Shown: one piece after another, positions 8,124-16,223 of the stretch
How the letters are laid out: each line of letters starts with the position of its first letter
Position numbering within the stretch: the stretch's first letter is position 1
NCBI RefSeq assembly: GCF_010668395.1
Contig: NZ_WUEY01000033.1
Span: 1 to 48,074, forward strand
Direction: 5' to 3'
From: Martinezella lusitana
Lineage (GTDB): Bacteria > Pseudomonadota > Alphaproteobacteria > Rhizobiales > Rhizobiaceae
DNA length: 48,074 nucleotides
The notes under the pieces: generated by a model
Seen by the model: only the letters and a program-made list of their open reading frames with translations
Databases searched by the model: none
Told to the model about the DNA's origin: nothing
Position numbers and translations under genes: made by a program

Positions 8124-8158
8124 ACCGTTCTATCCCATTGACAATGGGATAGAACGGT
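8124..8158. promoter_or_regulatory. Perfect 35-bp palindrome, likely TetR operator
   Basis: Arms of 17 bases (8124-8140 and 8142-8158) are exact reverse complements around a single A at 8141. The core reads CTATCCCATTG on one side and CAATGGGATAG on the other. It sits in the divergent region upstream of the TetR gene, as expected for a TetR dimer-pair site. Confidence 0.8.
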
Positions 8159-8167
8159 CAGTATCTT
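8138..8167 (+). promoter_or_regulatory. Putative sigma70 promoter overlapping the palindrome
   Basis: TTGACA (8138-8143) lies in the palindrome centre, and TATCTT follows after an 18-base spacer (8162-8167), pointing toward the peptide/exporter genes. Bound repressor would cover the -35 box. The remaining 8168-8465 stretch shows no gene I can support. Confidence 0.45.
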
Positions 8168-8465
8168 TTGAGCCGGACGCTCACCAAAATGAGTGTCTCA
8201 TCAATCGACTTTAGGATCTAGGCTGCGGCCTCGGGCGACATCTATAACCTGTTATATGGGGAGACTTCAAATGAGGCGAAGTTGGTTGTCTCAATAGATT
8301 TTGCTTCGGCTCAATCGAGATCCTAGAAAGTTGATGAATTCGATCGTTGCGCGAATTCGTCCAAGCGTCTTTGCACGCACAATCACCAAAATTACGATTT
8401 TTGCGAATGGCGAGCGCGAAAGCGTTTGCCATTGCATGTCCGACCATTCTTTGAAGGAGAATATT

Positions 8466-8750
8466 ATGAAAGTGCTGAAAATTGGACTATTGACAGTCCT
8501 CCTTGGTGCCGGGAGTGCGATGGCCTCCACCCCGCCGAATTCTTCCGCCCTGGTTCCAGGCACAGGCCAGAAGACGACACTCTCCGTCGAGGCCGTTGGC
8601 CAGGCCCTCAATGCCCAACCAAAAGCCCAGTCGGGCGTGGCCGTGGCCTCCATGGCTACTAGCTGCAGAGATCCTCAGCCGTGGTATATGTTCAGCGGGA
8701 TTGAAATCCTGACGTGCATATACACCAAACAATGGCCGGTTAAGGGCTAG
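8466..8750 (+). CDS. Small secreted peptide of unknown function
   Basis: A 94-aa protein with a clean signal peptide: MKVLKIGLL, a hydrophobic core, AMA cleavage before STPP. The mature peptide is Ser/Ala/Gln-rich, then ends in an aromatic C-terminal segment with just two cysteines (SCRDPQPWYMF and LTCIYTKQW), spaced to form one disulfide. GAAGGAGA lies 7 bases before the ATG. No family recognised. It sits between a TetR operator and a MacA/MacB-type exporter, so it may be a substrate or accessory of that exporter. That link rests only on position. Confidence 0.65.
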   Translation: MKVLKIGLLTVLLGAGSAMASTPPNSSALVPGTGQKTTLSVEAVGQALNAQPKAQSGVAVASMATSCRDPQPWYMFSGIEILTCIYTKQWPVKG

Positions 8751-8931
8751 TCTATACCGTAACGGCGGTCGTCTGGAAATGCGAGCGGCCAGGATCTTGG
8801 AGCCGGCCGCTCTGCCTTCGGTAAAGATCGGTGGCCAATAGAAGCGGTAGGTCAAATTTGATTTTCACGTTGCCTCGGTTGCCCATGAAAATCACGCCCG
8901 AAGAAATGCTCGGGGTGTAAAGGAGTAGCTC

Positions 8932-10233
8932 TTGTCCACCTCAGGTCTTCGACCTTTGAAATCCGAAGGGTCGTTTGAACGCCCTGCGGTGAACCTCGAA
9001 TTGATCTTTGCCAAAAGGGGTATTGAAAAGCAAAAGCGAAAGAAAAGAGCTTTATACGTTATTGCACCAGCTCTTCTCATCATGCTCGCTATCGCCGCAA
9101 TCGGATTGCTTTCTCGACAGGCAGATACACCGTCTTACGAGACCCAATCCGCAAAATTCGGCGATTTGACAGTCAATATTTCGGCGACCGGATCTCTTCA
9201 GCCGACAAAACAAGTGGATGTGTCGAGTGAACTGTCCGGTATCGTGCGAGAGGTCGATGCAGACTATAACAGCGTTGTAAGCCCTGGCGAGGTCTTGGCT
9301 GTCCTCGATACCAACAAGCTTGAGGCAGACGTCAAAAGCGCGCAAGCCAACCTTGAATCCGCGACAGCAAACGTTCTCAAGGCAAAGGCCCAGGTAAAGC
9401 AGGCAGACGCTGCACTCTCTCGGCAAAAAAGCTTGCGCAAGGGCAATGCATCGACGCAGCAGAATCTCGATGATGCCCAATTCAACTATGACGCGGCAAT
9501 GGCCACATTGGAAGGCAACCAGGCCGAAACGTTGGTCGCTGAAGCAAATCTTAGATTGGCTCAGGTTGACCTCGGCAAAGCAAAGATCGTCTCGCCGATA
9601 GAAGGTATCGTCCTCACACGCTCGGTGAACCCTGGTGCTACGGTCGCCGCCTCATTCTCGGCGCCCGTTCTATTCACGATTGCAGGTGATCTGAGAAAGA
9701 TGGAATTGAGGGTCGACGTGGATGAGGCTGACATGGGCCAAATCGCGAATGGTCAGCGAGCGAATTTTACGGTTGAGGCATATCCAGATCGTACTTTTCC
9801 GGCCGAGATCAAGCAGATACGCTTTGCCTCCGACACGACAAACAATGTTGTAACCTACAAGGCCATTCTCACAGTCGAGAACCCTGATCTCGTTTTGCGG
9901 CCGGGAATGACCGCCACGGCAAACATCGTCGCCAGATCAATCAAGCATGCATTGCTTGTCCCAAGCGCGGCACTTCGTTTTATTCCTCCGTCGGCGATGA
10001 AAACCAGTACCTCCCAGATTTCCTTTTTTGATGGCTCCAGCGAGCCAGCCAAAAGTTCGGGCTCAGAGCCTGTGACGGGCAACAAACGCAGATTGTGGGT
10101 CCTACGCGACGGTAAACCCTCTCCCGTAACCGTCGACATTGGCGCCTCCGATGGCATGCGGACGCAAGTGATTTCCGGCGATCTGCATGAAGGCGACGCC
10201 GTCATTTTTGACCTCGCGGGAAAAAAGAGTTGA
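8932..10233 (+). CDS. Periplasmic adaptor (membrane fusion) protein, MacA/HlyD type
   Basis: A 433-aa adaptor of a tripartite efflux pump. It has a cytoplasmic N-tail of about 40 residues, one membrane anchor (about 43-62), then a lipoyl/barrel-sandwich half (TGSLQPTKQVDVSSELSG). A coiled-coil hairpin rich in Ala/Gln/Lys follows (about 130-200), then the second lipoyl half (GIVLTRSVNPGATVA) and beta-barrel. The start codon is TTG at 8932, fixed by AAAGGAG 7 bases upstream; no in-frame ATG lies nearby. The stop is 2 bases before the ATPase gene. It works with the next two genes; an outer-membrane TolC partner is not in the window. Confidence 0.92.
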   Translation: MSTSGLRPLKSEGSFERPAVNLELIFAKRGIEKQKRKKRALYVIAPALLIMLAIAAIGLLSRQADTPSYETQSAKFGDLTVNISATGSLQPTKQVDVSSELSGIVREVDADYNSVVSPGEVLAVLDTNKLEADVKSAQANLESATANVLKAKAQVKQADAALSRQKSLRKGNASTQQNLDDAQFNYDAAMATLEGNQAETLVAEANLRLAQVDLGKAKIVSPIEGIVLTRSVNPGATVAASFSAPVLFTIAGDLRKMELRVDVDEADMGQIANGQRANFTVEAYPDRTFPAEIKQIRFASDTTNNVVTYKAILTVENPDLVLRPGMTATANIVARSIKHALLVPSAALRFIPPSAMKTSTSQISFFDGSSEPAKSSGSEPVTGNKRRLWVLRDGKPSPVTVDIGASDGMRTQVISGDLHEGDAVIFDLAGKKS

Positions 10234-10235
10234 GA

Positions 10236-10958
10236 ATGACCACAACTGCGAGCTCGAAACTCGTGGAGTTTCGGGCAGTTTCGAAAGTCTATGGAACCGG
10301 GGACGCGAAAATCACGGCGCTCGATCGTGTCAATTTTTCGATCCGCAGTGGCGAATTCGTTGCCATTGTGGGAGCATCCGGTTCGGGGAAGTCAACCGCT
10401 ATGAACATACTGGGATGTCTCGATATCCCAACAGCGGGCGACTATCTGATCGCAGGGGTCTCGACCTCCGGCTATTCGAGACAGCAAAGGACATTGTTGC
10501 GTCGTCACCTGGTTGGCTTCGTCTTTCAGGGGTTTCACCTGCTACCGCGCACCACTGCCTTGGAGAATGTTGAGCTCCCGCTGATTTATCGAGGAATCGC
10601 AAGAGCAAAACGGCGGACTCTCGCGATAGAGGCGTTGGATAGAGTCGGCTTAAAAGCTCGGGAAGATCATACCCCTCAACAGCTGTCAGGCGGCCAACAG
10701 CAACGCGTTGCCATTGCGCGCGCCATCGTCACGAATCCGGAAATAATATTGGCTGATGAACCAACCGGCAATTTGGACAGCAAGACGAGCGTTGAAATCA
10801 TGGCTCTCTTCAAGCGTCTCAACAGCGAACTTGGGGCGACTGTTGTGATGATCACCCATGATACCGCCATGGCAAATTACGCACGACGTGTCTTGCGGTT
10901 CAGCGACGGGCATTTGGAAGCACAATATCTTAAGCGGCATAGCTGCAATGCTGATTGA
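10236..10958 (+). CDS. ABC transporter ATPase, MacB/LolD type
   Basis: A 240-aa ATPase. Walker A is GASGSGKST, the Q-loop region is VFQGFHLLPR, the signature is LSGGQQQR, Walker B is ILADEPTGNLD and the H-loop is MITHD. All catalytic residues are intact. The length and motifs match the ATPase half of MacB, here encoded as a separate gene. The ATG at 10236 is preferred over the TTG at 10230, which would overlap the adaptor stop. The 3' end overlaps the permease start by 11 bases, so the two are translationally coupled. Confidence 0.93.
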   Translation: MTTTASSKLVEFRAVSKVYGTGDAKITALDRVNFSIRSGEFVAIVGASGSGKSTAMNILGCLDIPTAGDYLIAGVSTSGYSRQQRTLLRRHLVGFVFQGFHLLPRTTALENVELPLIYRGIARAKRRTLAIEALDRVGLKAREDHTPQQLSGGQQQRVAIARAIVTNPEIILADEPTGNLDSKTSVEIMALFKRLNSELGATVVMITHDTAMANYARRVLRFSDGHLEAQYLKRHSCNAD

Positions 10959-12153
10959 AGCACTCCGTCTAGCGCTTGATGCGATCTGGCGCAATCTGTT
11001 GCGCTCGTTCCTGACGGTACTTGGTATCGTGATAGGGGTCGCCTCGGTAATTGCACTGGTGACTATCGGTGAGGCAACCACCGCCGAGGTTTCCGCAAAA
11101 ATGTCGAAGCTTGGCACAAACATATTGTTCATCCGACCGGATGCCATAGGCCCACGTCACACCGACACTGAAATCAAACGCTTCAAGATCGATGACGTTA
11201 ATGCAATACGCGATCAGGTCCTGGGTTTACGGGCGGTAGCTCCCTTTGATCAAACGGGCGCAACCGCTATTTTTCGAGGCCAGAATCACTCCACGACCGT
11301 TATTGGCACGACAGACGACTATCTTGTGGCCCAAAACTGGGAGCTGACGAGCGGTCGGGAATTCTTACTGTCGGAAGAACACGGCGGGCAGACGAGCTGT
11401 CTCGTCGGTGCGACGATCGTCAAACAATTTTTTGGAACCCTCGATCCTGTTGGCCAACAGTTGCGCATAGACAAGATTTCATGTTCGATTATTGGTGTCC
11501 TTGTTGGTCGCGGGCAAACCAGCTCGGGACAGGACGAAGATGACGTCGTTCTTCTGCCAATCTCGACGTTCCAGCGCCGTTTTGGAGGCACAACGGAAAT
11601 TCCAATGATGGTGATATCCATCTTCGATGGCATCGATGGGGACAGCATCAAATCTAAAGTAACCGATCTGCTTCGGGAGCGTAGGCATATTTCTCCCGGA
11701 CGAGCCGATGACTTTTCCATCGCGGATATGAGCTCAATTACGGCAGCGTTCACCAGCACTGCTATTCTTTTGACAGGGCTGCTGGCATCGATCGCAGCGG
11801 TCAGCCTCTTTGTCGGAGGTATCGGAATCATGAACATGATGTTGGTGTCAGTCACGGAGCGGACAAGAGAAATCGGCGTAAGACTGGCGATCGGTGCTCT
11901 GGAGTCCCAAGTGCTGATTCAGTTTCTCGTTGAGGCCATCGTGCTCTCACTCCTGGGCGGAATTGTTGGGATTGTGGCGGGTCTCTCGCTTGCTTACGGC
12001 GTAGTTTGCGTCATAGGCATTCCGTTTGTAGCGAGTCCCTCTGTTATCATTGGCGCCTTCCTGTTTTCTGCCACGATCGGCATGGCGTTCGGCTATTTTC
12101 CCGCGATGCGAGCTGCGCACCTGAATCCAATTGACGCACTAAGAAACGAGTGA
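10948..12153 (+). CDS. ABC transporter permease, MacB/FtsX type
   Basis: A 401-aa permease. One N-terminal membrane helix (RSFLTVLGIVIGVASVIALV) is followed by a periplasmic core domain of about 220 residues, then three C-terminal helices of the FtsX fold (GGIGIMNMMLVSVTERTREIG is the typical MacB loop). This mechanotransmission type of ABC transporter drives substrates from the periplasm through TolC rather than across the inner membrane. That fits a substrate that is first secreted by Sec, such as the 94-aa peptide upstream. The ATG at 10948 lies inside the ATPase gene; the longer frame from 10858 is a shadow. Confidence 0.92.
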   Translation: MLIEALRLALDAIWRNLLRSFLTVLGIVIGVASVIALVTIGEATTAEVSAKMSKLGTNILFIRPDAIGPRHTDTEIKRFKIDDVNAIRDQVLGLRAVAPFDQTGATAIFRGQNHSTTVIGTTDDYLVAQNWELTSGREFLLSEEHGGQTSCLVGATIVKQFFGTLDPVGQQLRIDKISCSIIGVLVGRGQTSSGQDEDDVVLLPISTFQRRFGGTTEIPMMVISIFDGIDGDSIKSKVTDLLRERRHISPGRADDFSIADMSSITAAFTSTAILLTGLLASIAAVSLFVGGIGIMNMMLVSVTERTREIGVRLAIGALESQVLIQFLVEAIVLSLLGGIVGIVAGLSLAYGVVCVIGIPFVASPSVIIGAFLFSATIGMAFGYFPAMRAAHLNPIDALRNE

Positions 12154-12737
12154 AAATCACTTTAATGAATAACAAGGCGTTAGGGCGAGGACTCCTCTTG
12201 TCTGCCATCGTTAACAGGCTTTTCGTTGGAGCACGTTGCGGCGGAATCCAGTCCAAGCGATCAGCGGCTCGTCCGTGACTGAAAACCAGGTCCGGGTCTT
12301 CCACCCAGGAACACCTTCACGCGGCACTCGGGCCGGTGGCGATTGCCGGCGGCCCGACGCCGAGGGCGACGGCCAGCGAGGTCATGACGATCGGGCGGAA
12401 GCGCCCGCAGGCGGCTTTTACACCCCGGAGATGGTGTCAATGCTCTTGAAGGGACCCGCACCCACGCCCCTATGTGGGCTGCCCATTCAAGCCACAGACG
12501 ATATTCAGGATTTTCCCCAGTTCGACGCCGGGCCTCAATCGGGAGCTTTGCCATCGTCTACGTGTTACGCCCACGTCTCCCCCTCTTAGTCGCGACGGGA
12601 GCGTAGCGACTGAAAAATCCTCGCATACAATAAATTCCCAAGGCGCGCGTTCGCAGACACCATGGCACGGTTTGATCCAGTGATGGGCCGCCGCTAAATT
12701 GCCGACGCGATTAAATGGCAAAAATACGAAGATTCTC
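12154..12737. other. Gene-poor stretch with a decayed RND fragment
   Basis: Between the permease gene and the cold-shock gene there is no intact gene that I can support. The only recognisable piece is the RND pump remnant at 12317-12412; the flanking bases show frame breaks on both strands. Confidence 0.5.
12317..12412 (-). pseudogene. Remnant of an RND efflux pump inner-membrane subunit
   Basis: Read leftward from about 12403, the frame gives RFRPIVMTSLAVALGVGP then PAIATGPSAA and a TGA stop at 12317. This matches the conserved segment near the C-terminus of AcrB/MexB-type transporters (RFRPILMTSLAFILGVLPLA and following). Only about 28 codons remain; the preceding sequence is out of frame or unrelated, and the rest of a protein of about 1,000 residues is absent. 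It is a relic of a lost efflux operon. Confidence 0.6.
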
Positions 12738-12941
12738 TTGCCGACTGGCAAGGTTAAGTTCGTCAACGCCGACAAAGGCTTTGGCTTCATCACTCCGGAA
12801 AACGGCGGAGCTGATGTTTTTGTGCATGTCTCCGCGTTGCAATATGGCGATGCGCTCAAAGAGGGTCAGTCCGTTTCCTACGATCTGGGTCAGGATCGAA
12901 AGACGGGCAAGTCCAAGGCCGAAAACGTCAGGCCACTTTAA
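12738..12941 (+). CDS. Cold-shock protein, CspA family
   Basis: A single cold-shock domain. GKVKFVNADKGFGFITPEN carries RNP1, DVFVHVSAL carries RNP2, and the C-terminal strand is KSKAENVRPL. Such proteins bind single-stranded nucleic acid and act as RNA chaperones. The start is unusual: no in-frame ATG exists. A TTG at 12738 gives a normal 67-aa protein beginning LPTGKVKF; a TTG at 12699 would add 13 residues. An ATG at 12715 lies in another frame, which could mean an ancestral start now separated by a frameshift. The domain is certain; whether it is well expressed is not. Confidence 0.75.
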   Translation: MPTGKVKFVNADKGFGFITPENGGADVFVHVSALQYGDALKEGQSVSYDLGQDRKTGKSKAENVRPL

Positions 12942-13274
12942 ATACTATGGAACGGCGCTAATCGATTTCGGGTGGCGTTTTTATGCAATCCCAAGATAGC
13001 CCTGTGTTAGCTGAGGCTAGCAAAAGTTTCGAGTCTCACAACATTCTGACCCATATTTCCACTTGCGGGTGCTCCATTCAGTCACCGTCAAACCATTGAC
13101 GAACTGGATGTATCAATATCGGAGCGGGGTCACGACAAAATGCAAATCTGGGTGAAATCGCGGCGCAAACGAACAAGCAGGGTATTCTCACACTGGGTAG
13201 AGAAGACCAAAACATGGCATGGATTTCATCACCAAATGATGCTATTATTGATGCTTCGACAAGGAGCTAAACTC
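12942..13274. other. Intergenic region before vapB, possible operator
   Basis: About 330 bases with no supported gene. Close to vapB, CATCA (13227-13231) and TGATG (13237-13241) form an inverted repeat with a 5-base spacer. TGATGC recurs at 13249. Toxin-antitoxin operons are usually self-controlled through such repeats, so this is a candidate VapB site. Confidence 0.35.
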
Positions 13275-13475
13275 ATGAGATCGACTATCAATCTTGACGA
13301 CGCGCTTTTGGAAAAGGCTCGCGTATTGACCGGCACCAAGGAGACCACCGCCCTCCTCCGTCAGGCGCTGGAGACGCTCGTTCGCGTCGAAACGGGAAGA
13401 CGTCTCATTGCGCTCGGCGGCACCATGCCGGATGCCGAGGCAGCTCCGCGCCGCCGGAGCGCCGCGGCCAAGTGA
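13275..13475 (+). CDS. vapB: VapB-type antitoxin
   Basis: A 66-aa protein beginning MRSTINLDDALLEKA, the ribbon-helix-helix entry of the VapB antitoxins that pair with VapC toxins. It continues with LTGTKETTALLRQALETLVR. The C-terminal tail (PRRRSAAAK) is basic. AAGGAG is 8 bases upstream of the ATG at 13275; the longer frame from 13140 has no such signal. The last four bases overlap the toxin start (GTGA). It binds and blocks the toxin and represses the operon. Confidence 0.88.
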   Translation: MRSTINLDDALLEKARVLTGTKETTALLRQALETLVRVETGRRLIALGGTMPDAEAAPRRRSAAAK

Positions 13476-13855
13476 TACTGGCGGACACTTCGATCTGGAT
13501 CGATCATTTCCGTCGGGGAGATGCAGAGCTACGTCGGATCATTGAAGACGACCGTCTCCTCTGCCACCCAGCCATCATCGGCGAGCTGGCCCTCGGCAGT
13601 CTTAAAGATCGCAACAGCGTGATATCTTTTTTGTCCGGTCAGCGTACAGTGGTGGTCGCCACACATGAAGAAGTCATGACCATGATCGATCGCCACGGCG
13701 TATTCGGTATGGGTATTGGCTATACGGACGCCCAACTTCTGACATCTGTTATCCTTGACCAGCACGCCGCCTTATGGACCAGAGACAAGAGGCTCCAGGC
13801 TGCTGCCGAAAGGGCGGGCGCGTCCCTATACGTTCCGGCCGAGCTGCCCAACTAA
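13472..13855 (+). CDS. vapC: VapC-type PIN-domain ribonuclease toxin
   Basis: A 127-aa PIN domain. The acidic residues are all in place: ADTSIWIDHF (first Asp), the Glu of GELALG, and D with TRDKR near the C-terminus, plus GIGYTDAQLL. VapC toxins cleave tRNA or rRNA when released from VapB. The start is GTG at 13472, overlapping the antitoxin stop by 4 bases. The pair is complete and looks functional. Confidence 0.9.
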   Translation: MILADTSIWIDHFRRGDAELRRIIEDDRLLCHPAIIGELALGSLKDRNSVISFLSGQRTVVVATHEEVMTMIDRHGVFGMGIGYTDAQLLTSVILDQHAALWTRDKRLQAAAERAGASLYVPAELPN

Positions 13856-13986
13856 GTTCTGAAATAGGATGTTGGTTCTGGGTTTTGAATTCCGAGCTCT
13901 TCAGCGAACTTGAACTCGCGGCACCCTATTTGTCTTCGCCGCGTCTTATCAAATCAACTGCTTGGCTTTCGAAGCGGAAAGGCAGG

Positions 13987-15081
13987 CTATTCTCCAAACG
14001 GAAGCTCGATGTCTTCGCGGTTTTTCTTTGCGCCCTCGATCAGGACCGTCTTGAACCGCTCGGCATCTTGTGTCGGGAGCATTCCCGCCCCGGTTCGAAT
14101 ACCCTCTTGCCACGCGGGTCCGCGCTCCCATGCCTCGTTGTAGACGAGCGCCAAGTCGGCTGATCGCCTCGTCTGCTGCAGGGCTTCGAAGAGCAGCCCA
14201 GCTTGGCGAACATCCTTCTCCCGCTTTGCGGACCCCTGCCCGTCAGCCTGTCGGCGGCTGGCGACGATTAGCTTGTGGATCGCGTACCGGGACGGATCGG
14301 GGACGACGACTGGGACGCCGCTTCGGTGGAGCAGCATTGTCCTGACGGGTTCCCTGATGAGGAAGTCGAGAAAGCGTAGCGGATCCGCACTGGCGCCACC
14401 AAGGGCGGGCATCTTCGCCGGCTGGTCGATGTAGTCGTCCGAACCACGGTTCGACGTCAGGAATTCAACCCGGTAGCCATCGGCATTCTGAAACGCCGAC
14501 GAGGCCGCGGATCCCGATCGATGGGGAACCGGTCGGAAACTGGCGTCAACGGCCTGCAGCAACTCAACGATCGGAGGCAGGCTGTCTTCAACCTCCCGGC
14601 TGATGGCATAGTCCTGGGCGATGTCCGCATCGCCGGTCAGGATCGCAGCTATGGGAAGGCGGACGCCCAGCAGTCCTGAATAGCACTGAAAGGCCACCGT
14701 GCCGATGAGAACACCCCGGAGCCGAAAAAGACCGCCATCGGCAAGGGCCTCGACGATGTCGCCTGACATCGCGTCAGGGGCGATCATCCCGCCTTCGCGG
14801 GTCAGGGTATTTACCAAGCGCCTGCGAGCGCGTAGATCGTCCTTGTCCCGCTTATGATCAGCTACGCGCTGGGCGATATCCGGATCATCAGCAGAACCGA
14901 CGTAACGACGTTTCGTACCACCATGCCCATCTGGAATGTCGAAGTACCAGTACTTGCGCCCCTTGATATTCGCCGGGGTGAACCGACCCTCCGGAGGGAA
15001 ATCGGCCGTCCAAGCGGCGTCGAGCGAGCGCTGACCTAGCTCGGCGAGCATTGTCTGGTAGATGAGGTCGATGGACTTCAT
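13987..15081 (-). CDS. GSU2403-family nucleotidyltransferase-fold protein
   Basis: A 364-aa protein. The N-terminal part carries a WYFDIPD and RRYVGSADD segment followed by a basic coiled stretch (RVADHKRDKDDLRARRR). The centre has RLRGVLIGTVAFQCYSGLLGVRLP and TGDADIAQD, the G-x-T/S and D-x-D metal-binding elements of the minimal nucleotidyltransferase fold. The C-terminal half is helical (YAIHKLIVASRRQ). This matches the GSU2403-type nucleotidyltransferase family, whose role is unknown. The ATG at 15081 has GGAG upstream. It is convergent with VapBC. Relationship to nucleotidyltransferase toxins is possible but unproven. Confidence 0.75.
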   Translation of the reverse strand: MKSIDLIYQTMLAELGQRSLDAAWTADFPPEGRFTPANIKGRKYWYFDIPDGHGGTKRRYVGSADDPDIAQRVADHKRDKDDLRARRRLVNTLTREGGMIAPDAMSGDIVEALADGGLFRLRGVLIGTVAFQCYSGLLGVRLPIAAILTGDADIAQDYAISREVEDSLPPIVELLQAVDASFRPVPHRSGSAASSAFQNADGYRVEFLTSNRGSDDYIDQPAKMPALGGASADPLRFLDFLIREPVRTMLLHRSGVPVVVPDPSRYAIHKLIVASRRQADGQGSAKREKDVRQAGLLFEALQQTRRSADLALVYNEAWERGPAWQEGIRTGAGMLPTQDAERFKTVLIEGAKKNREDIELPFGE

Positions 15082-15579
15082 AAGCTCGACTCCGAGCGTT
15101 ATACTTTTTTTCAAAAACAGTATAACGGTCGAGAGGATAGGTCGCAAGATAGGATGCTAGCTCTATGGGCTCTTGAGCCAAATCGAACCGTCGACCCGTT
15201 CATCGACCTTCCGCGTCGACAGACTAACCGAATACGTTCGGATTCTTCGATGTCTTGCGCTTATCTACGACAGTTTCAACCTGACCGATTAGGCTCGTGA
15301 GCTCGGGTTCCCTAACCAGGGCGGCAGCTTCATGCGGAGGAGCCCAGATCAGCAAACGCTGCTCTTTTTTCCTTGAACTCTACGGCCATCGCGGCGACCT
15401 CCTTGCGCTGCTGCCGAAGGACAAAAGCGACGCTGGGGCCAAGTGCGGCCGCGACACAGGCCAATCGTTGTATTTTCTCTCCTAAAACCCGATTGCTTCA
15501 TGGTTCACCACAGGTTGCGGCCGGAATTCTTCACGTGGGATATCATTATCCATTCGCGTTGTGCCGCCAATCGCTGGCT
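15082..15579. other. Intergenic stretch at the left border of the catabolic cluster
   Basis: Nearly 500 bases without a complete gene. It contains the promoter region of the nucleotidyltransferase gene and the left copy of a diverged direct repeat (about 15190-15355) holding the 3' end of a minus-strand gene. Nothing else was recognised. Confidence 0.5.
15190..15355 (-). pseudogene. 3' remnant of a minus-strand gene (NUDIX-like?), left repeat copy
   Basis: Read leftward, the frame gives WAPPHEAAALVREPELTSLI, then GQVETVV, KTSKNPNVFG and a TAG at about 15224. A diverged copy at 43260-43430 encodes WFPPHEAADMVRETKLKSLI in the same orientation. The W-x-P-x-E-A-A plus LKxLI pattern resembles the C-terminal end of some NUDIX hydrolases, but the catalytic NUDIX box is absent here. 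Nucleotide similarity is roughly 75% by eye over about 120 bases and continues weakly to 15190. Confidence 0.5.
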
Positions 15580-16209
15580 CTATCCGCGCTCGTCGATCGT
15601 CGGTGCTGGAAGGCTGAAGATTTCTCCAAGCGAGGCATATTTGCTCCCTCCAAGGCGAGCGAGTGGCCTTAGGAGATCCGGTTGCACGCGACCGTCTGAC
15701 CAAATTGAAGGATCGCAATGCAGATGGATAATTTCCCCGATCACGAGCGATGACGTACCGACGGTCACGATATCCGCCAGGCGGCACTCGAAATGCGCCT
15801 TGGCGCGAGCCACACGCGGCGCAGCGACTTTGACAGACGGTGCGCGTTCAAGACCGACAAGCTCAAATTCGTCGACGGAGGGTGCAACGGCAGCCGAAGA
15901 ACCGACAATGACATCAAGCAAAGATTGATCTGTGATGTTGACCACGAACTCACCCGTCTCTCGGGCATTCACGACGCTATCTTTGGTGTCGGACGCGCTG
16001 CTAAAAAGAAGGTGCGGCGGCGCGGTGGAGGCGACCGTAAAGAAGGAAAACGGCGAAAGGTTTGCAATTCCCTCCTTTGAAATTGTCGATATCCAGCCGA
16101 TGGCGCGGGGAACGACGAGGCTCGTCAGCAGGAAATTCATCTCTGCGGTGTCGAAGATCGCGGGATCGATCTCCATCGGTTCGATCAATGTCTCGGGAGG
16201 CTTTGCCAT
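15580..16209 (-). CDS. Flavin reductase family protein (FMN-binding split barrel)
   Basis: A 209-aa protein with the flavin reductase/flavoredoxin layout: TSLVVPRAIGWISTISKEG at the N-terminus, NLSPFSFFTVAS, then TGEFVVNI and a GEIIHLHCD strand. Family members bind FMN and either supply reduced flavin to a two-component monooxygenase or act as flavoredoxins. The start at 16209 has AAGGAT upstream; the ATG at 16242 would overlap the livF gene. It is the last gene of the leftward liv operon (14-base gap). No flavin-dependent oxygenase partner is present in the window. Confidence 0.85.
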   Translation of the reverse strand: MAKPPETLIEPMEIDPAIFDTAEMNFLLTSLVVPRAIGWISTISKEGIANLSPFSFFTVASTAPPHLLFSSASDTKDSVVNARETGEFVVNITDQSLLDVIVGSSAAVAPSVDEFELVGLERAPSVKVAAPRVARAKAHFECRLADIVTVGTSSLVIGEIIHLHCDPSIWSDGRVQPDLLRPLARLGGSKYASLGEIFSLPAPTIDERG

Positions 16210-16223
16210 ATTTGATTTATCCT

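Noticed and set aside
12715..12999. A frame starting ATGGCAAAAATACG over the cold-shock gene
   Set aside because: It is in a different frame from the cold-shock domain and its product has no recognisable pattern; the domain frame is the coding one.
15330..15464. A 44-codon minus-strand frame (TTG start, ending AAFADLGSSA)
   Set aside because: AGGAGAG lies upstream, but no family resemblance is visible, and its end overlaps the decayed repeat copy in a different frame. Too weak to list as a gene.
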